A DNA stretch of 64,000 nucleotides from assembly GCA_964023205.1 (NCBI GenBank), contig OZ026835.1:8390414-8454413 (forward strand), given 5' to 3'. The translations under genes and the position numbers were made by a program. The stretch's first letter is position 1, and every line of letters starts with the position of its first letter. The notes below the pieces were generated by a model. It was not told the DNA's origin and made no database searches. It was given only the letters and a program-made list of their open reading frames with translations. The stretch is from Lutraria lutraria (lineage: Eukaryota; Mollusca; Bivalvia; Venerida; Mactridae). Of this stretch, positions 26,301-38,300 are shown piece by piece.

Positions 26301-29300
26301 CATGGTTACATTAAAAAAAATTATCAGTAGGTTGGCAGAACTTTTGTTTCAAATAATGTTATTATCACCAAGAAAAAATTTACTTCCCACTTTAACTAGT
26401 GAGTCTACATTACATGTCACAGTTCTAATAGCTTGAACTAACACTATTTTAAATTTCACATTAAATTAACTGCACATATTGACTTCATAATTTCAGAAGT
26501 ATTATTTTGTCGCCCACATTCCAAATACACTTAGTATTCTCAGCAAAGAAAAACTTCAGCAACAGAACGATACAGGGAAACAGTTGAAAATCTCATCTGG
26601 AGAAAGATCTCTGCAGGTAGGTATACTTTTAGTGTTATTTTCAAACAATTGAATGAATTATTAACCCTTCCAATGCCAGACATATATTGCCTTACATTGT
26701 ACACTACATTGCCAAGGAATTTTTATACACCTGTTTGAAAAACGTATTACGGGAACGCCCATGGTCGGCGGGAGTTCGGATGGGTGGGTTTACGGGCGGG
26801 CAGGCAGCATCCACAACAGTGTCCGCTCTCTAATTCAAACAGTTTTATTCGGATCCTCACCAAACTTGATGGAACTATTTATGCCTTTATGGCCATAAGA
26901 TCTCGATAACCAGTCCAATCAGCCAAGGCATTTCCGAGCTATGTCCCTTGATGCTTTGAAAAATTACTTTTGACACATGTATTTTGTGATCTGGTCCTCT
27001 TGTTATGAAATGCAAGCTTATTTAAAACTTTTGACCTATTCCCAAATGGGTATACCTGTCAAGTAGGCAAATATACAGATATTTGTGAAAATGGGTCTAC
27101 TTGTTACAGAGGCAAAATTTATAGAGATTTGTGCAGATTCATTGGCAGGAAAATGGTTAATCTGTTAATATAAGTATGTACATTTAAAATCTGTATATTC
27201 ACATTTTGTTTACAATTTCTATGTTATAGTTGTTTACGTTCTCAATGTGCTTACATGATTAGGTTTGGGGTAAAAAAATGACCTTAGGCCAATAATAATC
27301 ATTTGAAGAAGTCAACAAAATGTCTTACAAATGTAATCTCTCAAGAGTCAGAAGCTTTTTTTGACTAATTCTAAGAGTCAAAATGCCATTTTAAGGCTCA
27401 AATGAGTGCACTCCTAACAAAAGCAACATGCCCTGTAAGCTCAGTGGTCAGGGCATTGGTCTACTGATCAAGAGGTTGTGAGTTTGAACCCTAGGTGAGG
27501 CTCACACTGTCTGTGACAAATTTGACTGAAGATATAACATCTATGTTAAATTGTCCTCCACCTCTAAATTATGTGGGGTAGCTTGGTAGTAGCTTACAGA
27601 TAGAATATAATATGTTAGTACTGGTTAAAGGTCTAAATGAAGTCCAGGAAAGCTCGCTAGGATAACTACCTGCCACAATAAGACTGAAATATTGTTGAAA
27701 ATGGTATTAAACCAGATGAAACAAACAAGCAATCTTACGAAATAAATATTTGTTGACGTATTGTTTTTCGTCTGTCTGTCTGTTTGTTTGTACCAAACTT
27801 TATACTTGTCTATAAAACCAAATGCTACCACCTACAGTCATCAAACATCATATGTTGGTTCCTAAAGACAATGACTACAGGACCTGTAAGGATATTGTTC
27901 TGGCATTGTCCGCCCAGCTGATTGTACATTCATACTTTCATCACACTTTTTATACCCCCAGATATGAAATATATGGGGGCTATATTGGATTCATGATTGA
28001 CGTTTGGCCGGTCGGACGGTCCATGCATCTGTAGACACAATTTGTCAGGACAATTTCTCACCGACTACTAACAGGATTTCATTTTAACTTCACAGAAGTG
28101 TTCAGTAGTAAGCCTTGTTGTGCATGCTTAAATCATTTTTTGTTTGGATTCTTTTTTTACTGAGTTATAGCCCTTTGTGTTTTTATACAGGCATATTTTG
28201 TCTAGACTGTTTCTCATTTACTACTGACAGGAATTCAATGAAATTACAAAGAAGTGATAAGTAGTTAGCCTAGTTGTGCAAGCTTATCTTGTTTGGCTAA
28301 ATGTTCACTGAGTTATGACCCTTTGTTGTGTTTAGCTCACATGTCACAAAGTGACAGGGTTAGCTTTTATGATCAGTCTTCGTCCGGCGTATTGCGTTGT
28401 CAAACTTTACCTTGTGAACACACTAGGAGTCACATTTTTAGCTCAATTTTCACAAAGTCTTGGTCAGAATGTTAATATCGATAAAATCTCGTGCAAGTTC
28501 GATGTTGGGCCATTTGGGGTCAAAAACTAGGTCACTAGGGCCAAATAAGAGAAAACTTTGTGAACACTTTGAATCACTGTTTTGATTGGATCTTCATAAA
28601 ACTTTGTCAGAATCTTTATTTCAATGATATGTAGGTCATGTTTGATAATGGGTCATATCCAGTCAAAAACTAGGTCACTAGGGCAAATTGCTGGAATACC
28701 TTGTGAACACTCTTGAAGTCACTGTTTTGATTGGATGATCATGGAACCTTGTCAGAATGGTAGTCTTTATAATATCTTGGATGAGTTCGAACATGGGTCA
28801 TCTTGGGTCAAAAATTAGGTCGCTAGGTCAAATCTTATGAAAAGCCATGTTAACACTGTAGATTTCACAGTTATAATTGGATCTTCGTCAAACTTTGTAA
28901 ACCTTGTAAAAGCTCTAAATATCATGATTTTTATTGGATCTTAGCCAAACCTTGTCAGATTGTTCATCTTAATGATATTAAGGACAAGTGCAAATATGGG
29001 TCACCTAGGGTAAAAATCTAGGACACAAGGTCACGCCTTAGGAAAACCTTATTTACACTGTAGATGTCAAATTTTGATTGTATCTTCACCAAACCTTGTC
29101 TGAATGTTTGTCTTATTTATATGTAAGACAAATTCGAACATGGGTCATCTGGGGTCAAAAACTAGGTCACAGATTCAAGACAATGTTTTAATGAGTGAAC
29201 AGTGATTGCCATGTGAGCGATATAGGGCCATCTTGGCCCTCTAGTTTATACTGTGTATATATATACAATATCGCAGCAACTACTCATAGGAATTCAATGA

Positions 29301-32300
29301 AACTTCACAGAAGTTATAAAAAGTAAGCCAAGCTTTTTTCATGCAATAAACAGGTTTTGTTTGGTTTAATTTTCACTGAGTTACGGCCCTTAGTTTTATA
29401 CAATAGGTAAATTTTGTCCAAACTATTTCTCAGCAACTACATGCAGGAATTCAGTGAAACTTCTTGGAAATGATTAAGTAGTTTGCCAAGCTGTACATGT
29501 CCACAATAGATTTTGTCCAAGTAAATTTCAATGAGTTATGGCCCTTGGTTATTTTTTTATATAATGTGTATTTAGAAATCGGTCAGGATATTTCTAAGCA
29601 ACAATTTGCAGGCATTAAAAAAACGAAAATGTGTTATATTTCCCTTTGTAAAATGTAACAATAACTGTGTCAAGGTGGCATCTGGGGGTATTCATCACCT
29701 TCAGTGATAGTTCTAGTTGAAACTTGCTATAGCTTTAAAAGCTTTGAAGGTTTTTGTTTGAAACTTATCATATCGATATGTACAGCGTGATGCATGAAAG
29801 TGGACTTATCAAGAACCATAACTCTTTCATGCACTATGACAAAATTATCCCCCTTTTCAACTTTCAAAGATTGTCACTTCATTGTAACTTACAATAACTT
29901 GAAAAGTATTAAAGAGAACCAGATGAAACTTGACATGCTGGTAGAGCATGATAAGTGGAAGAGTACAGATCAAGAATCATGTAACTCTATTGTACATTTT
30001 GACAAAACTATACCCTTATCTGAATTAGAAAAAGATGTCACTTTTACTTACAATTACATTAAAAGTACAAAAGGGTACACAATGAAACCTGAAATCTAGG
30101 TAGAGTGTGATGATTGGAAGTGCAGTGTGCAAGAATCATAACTATATCTTTCATTTTTACTGAATTATCCTTTTTTAGGACTTAGAAAATGGTCACTTTT
30201 ACTTATAAGTACTTTTAAAGTACCAAAGGGAACTGCATTGAACTTGTGATTTAACCAACTGACAAAGATACTCGGTGAGGGATGTCAGTTGGACAAATGT
30301 ACTTGTTTTTTAATTTAATTACCAAACATTTTAAATTATTTCCCACTTATTTCAATGAATATTTCAGGTAGCTCAGTTCAGTATTATGTTCAACCATTTA
30401 CTAAATCACCCATCAAACAAAGAATGTAATGATATGGTGGAACTTATAGAATATGATGATGGTAAGTTTGTAAATAAATAAAAACTAACACATTTCTATT
30501 CTTTTGTATGTCCCATATCTCTTATTGAATATGAAACTAAATAATGGTGTAACTGTAAATACAGTACAACCTCTGTAAAGCAACACCCTGTGGGACCTGC
30601 ATATATTGACTGTTGTTTAGAGGTTGTTGCTCTACAGAGGTTAAATTTATAGTGAGTATCAGTTGTTAAATAAAGGTTGTTGCTCTACAGAGGGTCACTC
30701 TGGAGAGTTGTACTGTATATCTTGAGTGTACAAAAAAAACTTAACCAAATAATGCTGCATATGTTGTTTATAGTTAACGTAGATTGAGAATAAAGTATAT
30801 TTTGTATTCTGAGACCACTTTGAATTATTTTTAGCTCACATGTCACAAAGTGACAGGGTGAGCTTTTGTGATCAGTCTTCGTCCGGCGTTGTGCGTCGTC
30901 AAACTTTAACTGGTGAACACACTAGGGGCACATTTTTAGCTCAATTTTCACAAAACTGGGTCAGAATGTTAATATCGAGAAAATCTCGGACAAGTTCGAT
31001 ATTGGGCCATTTGGGGTAAAAAAATAGGTCACCAGGGCCAAATAAGGGAAAACCTTGTGAACACTTTAGAAATCACTGTTTTGATTGGATCTTCATGAAA
31101 CTTTGTCAGAATCTTTATTTCAATGATATGTAGGTCAAGTTTGATAATTTCCGGTGAAAAACTAGGTCACTAGGGCAAATTGCTGGAAAACCTTGTGAAC
31201 ACTCTAGAAGTCACATGTGATTGGATCATCATGAAACCTTGTCAGAATGTTTGCCTTAATAATATGTGGGTCAAGGTTGAACATAGGTCAGCCCTGGTCA
31301 ACAACTAGGTCACCAGGTCAAATCTTAGTTAAAAACCTTGTCTTTGCTGTAGTTTTCATGGTTTTGATTGGATCTTCACCAAACCTTGTCAGAATATTTG
31401 TCTTAATTACATGTAGGACAAGTTCTAACATGTGTCATCTGGGGTCAAAAACTAGGTCACTGGTTCAAAACAATGTTTTAATGAGTGAACAAAGATTGTC
31501 ATGTGCGAGACACAATCTTGGCCCACTTGTTTAATAGTCACATGACACAAGTCTGTGTTTCATATTTTACAGCTAATGTTATTAGCTTAGTGGTGACTTA
31601 CCTAATGCAAGAGAATAAAGTCTTATTTTGTTATTACATTGTTGGTGACTTAATTCATTTACAGTTCACAACCTCCAAAAATAAATTTCATTTCTAAAAA
31701 TGACTGCTTCCACAAATGTTAACCATCATTAGACAATTGTTGCGTGCAACTTCCATGGCTGTAACTCCAAGGTCAAGGTAACACTTAGAGGTTAAAGGTC
31801 AAAAATCAGTATTTTATTTTGTGTCCACTCAGTAACTTTGTCATCTATAGTTGGGTTTTGGAAATACCTGACAGAAATGTTCACCAACATGACTGTGATT
31901 GTGTGTCATGCTTAAGACCAAGAATAAAACTGCCCCTCAAAATGAATAAAGTTCGCATCTTTACGTATTAGCCTATAACATTTCCGAAAAACTTCAGATT
32001 TTAAATAATCTGTATCAAAGCAACATGTGGGAGTATCCATCACTCCTGGGATAAAGATCTAGTTCAAGATATAGATTACTTTCAGACCATAAGAAACATA
32101 TTGATCAATTCAAATGTAAATCTTTTCAAATGGAACAGAAAGTAGAAATTCTACAAAGATTGTTACATCTAAAATACAAAATGTATACTTATGTAATGTC
32201 TCTACAAGCAAGCAAAACATGAAGATTCTTAGAAACTGCAAAATATCAAACTTGGCAAATTTGATAAAAAAGACATAATTATGATATCGGTACATTGTAC

Positions 32301-35300
32301 ATACAGCATATATACACATAAAAAGTCGAACTTGTGAATAAAGGCCACCCTTGAAAAGTTGCTCTAAATATTTAATGGCGGAGTTTCAAAGAGTGACCTT
32401 TATTCACATGGTGGCCTTTTTTCAGAGGTAGCTACAAACAAAGATTTTACTGTGTATATGACATGTATGTATAATTCAGGCAAATTGTCTGGTGAGCAGA
32501 TTGTTCACCTTATACTTGAGACAGTAAAGAGAGCGTGTCCACGTACAGAAGATAGTGCTCAGGGTAACCAGGTAAAAATATATCAGTCTTACCTAGTGTT
32601 TTCACTGAAATGCATAAGAAATGCATGTAATGATCTCTTTTTAATCCAAAATAGATAAACAATATGTTGATATTTCTATTACAGCAATAGGATGTTCAAT
32701 TTTCATAAATGCACCATCAAAAAAAAACAAAGATAAAAAGAAATTCAGCAGCTGTTGAAATATTTTTCTTCTGGTTCAGTATATGTTTGGTGATTATTAG
32801 TGATGAAAGGAATACTGTTTATCTGATTCATATTGTCATAAAAGCAGATTTATGTATTTTTCAGGTACAAGGACCTGTTCCTTTGTATCAAAGAAATAGC
32901 ATGCAGGTATGTGATAAACTCATTCTAAAATGTATGTGAAACAATTTATTTACTGTAAATTAATTGAACAGTCCCCATTTAATCTTCATCAAACTTGGTC
33001 AAAATGTAAATGAGTATAAAATCTTAGTAATCAGCAAAATTGCCCCAAGCTTTCTAGAATTATGGCCCCTGATTCAGCTATAAAATTATACAATAGTCTT
33101 TGTCCACTCTCTATTCACTGTAAAAACAAATGCTACATTTTAAGTAAGAATTAACACAATAATGAAGTAGCTGAAAGTATACTGCATATCATCGTAAATT
33201 TTTATAATGAAAACACCATAACTATTCAAATAACAATTGTTTTCGTAGAACCATTGGCATCCCACCGCCGCTGGAACAACGTTATCAATGACGTCAGGTC
33301 ACATTTTGTGAAGAAACGCACCGTTGAATTGCACACAACGTTCATGTCTGTGGACCCACCTTTTGAATGTGTTCTTGTAAAATGGCATGTCAAATCCCCT
33401 TAAGACATTGCACATGGCAGGAGCTCTTCAAAGCTGGAGAAATGTATACCTTTCAAATAATATTTTAAATTCCGAACAGAGAAGGTCACAATGCGCCAAT
33501 TTTGGCCAAAATACTGCAGGTGTTCCTGGATCTCAGCACCTAGCTGGACAGTAATAGATAATTGGGCGACTAGTGCCCAGTGACTTAGGGCTTTACCTTG
33601 TGTAGAGTTATGTTCTCTAGGTCATCGGATCATGGTAAAACAACCTGTTCAGAAATCGAGAACATTCTCGTTTGTATCGCCTCAGAATTGTTTTACTGAG
33701 TATCATAGCTTTTCCATTTCATAATTTGACAACAATTGTGGGACCCATCTTGCACTTAAGTCTTCTGTTAAACTTTGATGAATCCCCCAAAACTTGTATC
33801 GACCTTCTCACTAATCTGACTTATTGTTGTCCGCCTATCTATGTCCAAGATTTCTTAAACAAGCTTGACGTTAGCATCGCTAAGTTTTGTTGTCGGTTGG
33901 CCACACCTTATGTCATCTTTAATCTCATCACATCCGTTATGGAATCTTGTGAGCCACTTATCGGCACACATTCTCTTTTCCTAAAACATTCTCCAATTTT
34001 TCTTTAGTTTCTGTCGGTGTCATTTCTTAGGCAAGAGTTAGGCAAAATTTGATAACTGCTCTTTGTTCTAAATTGATGTCCAACGTCGCATGGCGTTGTT
34101 TCTCATATGACCCCCAATATCTTGGCATTTTCATAGTTATGTAATAATAAGTTCAATTTTGTTTAAATCCGGCAGCTAAGGTGTTATTGTATGACGTTGA
34201 CGTCATTGATTTATGACAGGGTTTCACGCCAAATTGAGGCCACAGTAAATGCTGGATTTGCGAATAAATATTAAATTTTTGATCTGCAGTGGTTATGCTT
34301 ACTATTGTTGCTATGGTGATCGATTTTATGTGTTTATGAAAGTTTTTTAGTGGAAATTAATTATACTTTTTTGTGTTCATTAACCTTATATACAAATATC
34401 AAAAGTATACAATGAATTATAACAGTAACAGCAAGGTTGTCCACGAAATTAATGATCACTCCTCGTACTTCTATATTATTTAAGTGATTGCGATGAAACT
34501 TGAAATATGTTATCACCATGAAGTGCAGATGTGAAAGACACAATTTTCATGCCAAGCGATTTGCTCACTCTAAGCCCTTGAATTTGACCATATAGTATAT
34601 AATGGCTTTCTTTGAATGTTTGTGGAGCAAACTACTTCTGCATTTTTCAAGAGATTAAATTGAAACTTGAAATATATTATCAGTATGAAATGTAGATGTG
34701 CAAGACACAATTTCAGTGATCCACTCATTTCAGAGTTATGTGCCCTTGAACTTAGCCATGTAGTGTACTATCACATTATTAGTGTCAAAGCGGCGTGGAG
34801 GGTATTCAAGTCACCTCTGTGACAAAGCTCTAGTTTTTTTCAGGTTGATAAAAAACCGTCTGTCAAAGAAGACATGGCATGTTTGAATGAAGATTATGCT
34901 AACACAGTTTACATAGCTCATGTAGACGATGATGCTGAAACTGCTGAAGGGCTTAAACAATTTCTCAACAATGAGAGTATCCATGTATGGGAGAAGGACA
35001 TTGATGAGACTCCAACCAAAACGGTTCTGACAAATTTCACAGAGGCTGCAAAAAATGCCAAGTGGTTTGTATTTATTTTGTCCAAATCATCTATGACTGA
35101 ATTACAGAAGCAAAATTTCCGGATGGTACTTCAGAAAAGCATTTTTGAAAATGAGGTGCGACTTATTCCTCTACTTTGTGAAGACGTAGATGAGACGGAC
35201 CTCCCTGGAGATTTGAGATCAGTGCTGTGTCTTAGCAAGTCTAGTACTAACTACAAGGAACTGTTAGCTGCTACTGTGAAATGTGAGTGAACTTTCAATC

Positions 35301-38300
35301 AGTATTACTGTAGATTTTATTGTTATTGTATTTTCACAATTTGTAACCATTGATTTTTTAGCTCCGATGAGCACTAATGTGCTCAGGGTAAGCTTTTGTG
35401 ATCAGTCTTCGTCTGGCGTCGTGCGTCGTCAAACTTTGCATTGTGAACTCACTAGGGGCCACATTTTTCTTTCAATTTTCGCAAAACTGGGTCAGAATGT
35501 TAATATCGGCAAAATCTCGGACGAGTTCGATAATGGGCCATTTGGGGTCAAAAACTAGGTCACCTGGGCCAAATAAGTGAAACTTTGTGAACACTCTAGA
35601 AATCACTGTTTTTATTGGATCTTCGTCAGAATGTTAACTTTCATGTAGGTCATGTTTGATAATGGGTCATTTCGGGTGAAGAACTAGGTCACTTGCGCAA
35701 ATTGCTGGAAAACCTTGTGAACACTCTAGAAGTCACTGTTTTGATTAGATTATCATGAAACCTTGTCAGAATGTTTGTTTTCATAATGTTTTGGACAAGG
35801 TTGAACATGGGTCATCTTGGGTCAAAATCTAGGTCGCTAGGTCAAATCTTATGAAAAACCATGTTAACACTGTAGATTTCACAGTTATAATTGGATCTTC
35901 ACCAAACTTTGTAAACCTTGTAAAAGCTCTAAATGTCATGGTTTTAATTAGATCTTGGCCAAACCTTGTCAGATTGTTCGTCTTAATGATATTAAGGACA
36001 AGTGGAAATATGGGTCACCTAGGGTCAAAAACTAGGACACAAGGTCAAATCTTAGGAAAACCTTATTAACACTGTAGATGTCAAATTTTGATTGTATCTT
36101 CACCAAACGTTGTCAGAATGTTTGTTATAATAATATGTAAGACAAATTCGAACATGGGTCATCTGGGGTCAAAAACTAGGTCACAGGTTCAAAACAATGT
36201 TTTAATGAGTGAACAGTGATTGTCATGAAAAACCATGTTAACACTGTAGATTTCACAGTTATAATTGGATCTTCACCAAACTTTGTCAAATTGTTTGTTT
36301 TAATGAAAGTACAGTCATCTGAGGTCAATAGCAAGGTCACTAGGTCAAATCTTAGGAAAACCTTATTAACGCTGTAGATGTCACAGTTTTGATTGGATCT
36401 TCACCTAACCTTGTTGGAATGTTTGTCTTAATGACATGTAAGACAAATTTGAACATGGGTCATCTAGGGTAAAATACTAGGTCACGAGGTCAAATCGTAA
36501 GAAAACCTTGTCTATGTTGTAGTTGTCATGGTTTTGACTGGATCTTCACCAAACCTTTTCAAAATGTTTGTCGTATTTATATGTAGGACAAGTACTAACA
36601 TGTGCCATCTGGGGTCAAGAACTAGGTCACAGGTTCAAAACAATGTTTTAATGAGTGAAAAATTATGTTTTAGAAAATCCTTAATTTTGTGTTTCACAAT
36701 GCAAATTTCCCTTATCAAAGGCACCCAATACCTGTTCTCTAAAAAAATTTAAAAAAGGCTGAGGGAACATTGTGCAACGCCCAGAAATGTAAAATAAGAT
36801 ATCTAGGTCTGCAGGCATTACACTCTCCCTTTGAGCTGAGCGGACAGGCTAGAAAATTAAATTTAAGGAGTTTGCTGCAACTAAATGTTTTTATGTCTGT
36901 TGTTCAAGGTCGCAGTATCAAAATGGAGGCCAAGGTCACTATTAAAGGTGTACATTCTGGTTTGGCATGGGCATATGCAATCAATTACCTCGAAGTCACC
37001 AAAGGTTAGTTGAAATATTCATTGAATCATGGCATTCTATTTCATACTGTACATATGAATAAATTATTAATTGAAACACACTCAATGAAGATTATGATCA
37101 TCTGCAGAGTTTCAAAATGTCTAAAAAATTCATTATATGTAAATATTAGAAACAATATTAATATTGCAACTCAATGTTAAAAATAAATCATTCAATGCTC
37201 TTCGCTAAACTTGTTTTCTAGTGAATATCTCAGAAAAAGAAACAAGAAAGCTTGCAGAGAAGTATACAAATGCTAAGATACATCATAAATTATTCTTGTT
37301 GATTCCGAAATCATGTCAAACAAAAAAACTGGTAGAGCTGGACAAAGATGCTGATGGTCACCTTCTTGACCCTTCGCGATTCAAGGTGTTACCTGCAGAA
37401 TTTGAGATCGCAACTTCACGTATAATAAATGGCATAGAAAGGTTTTACCAACTCTTGCCATACATGGTTACAGATGACAAACGACAGGTAAGTACTTCTT
37501 GATTATTTATTACTTAAATGTTATTGTTAAAAGATTTTTCATCATGACTTATTCTCTTCTCAGACATCTCTGTAAGTTGAACAGACTGTATAAAATCATA
37601 TTTTTTTGTTACCATGAAAGAGGTAAACATGAAGAGCCTGTAATATAATGGGTCTTTTTTCACTTTGATGACAAAATTAAATGAAATACAGTCAAGCCTG
37701 TAAACAAAGGCCACCATTTGGAAAGACTATATGTGATCTTTATTGACAGATGGCCTTTCTTCAGTGGTCATTTTTTTACAAATAATCCATGACTTTTTTA
37801 AAGAATGTACTATTCACAGTGTGGTCTTTATTCACAGTGTGGTCTTTTTTCACAGTGTGGTCTTTATTCGGAGGTGGCTGCTAACACAGGTTTGACTGTA
37901 CATGTTTATGTAAAATGCAGTAAAACATGAATAAACGCCTGATTTCTGTTTACATCCCCAGAAATTCAGGCACATTCACAGGTGGCTGTATCAGTGTTTG
38001 GTTCACAGAAAAATAAATCCCTTCACTGAGCTAATGTGCCCACAGGTGGCAGTATCAGTGTTTGGTCCACAAATGATGCAAAAAAGAAATTCCCTTCACT
38101 GATCTTATATATACTATCAAGGTGAAAAGCCTACTATATGTGATAATGTCTATATGCCAAACAATGTGGAACATCGCATCTCGTTTCAGCATAAAATACG
38201 TGCAGCTACATATGTCATAGATATTCTACTATAAGATATTCATCCCCACCGAAAATCTCATTCAATTATATCTAATAACTGTAAAAAGCAGTAAAAGAGT

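Noticed and set aside
29794..30099. 101-codon plus-strand frame
   Set aside because: Lies in imperfect 157-base repeats with no domain.
33672..34007. 111-codon plus-strand frame in TIR-STING intron 10
   Set aside because: It is the antisense shadow of a decayed mariner-type transposase.
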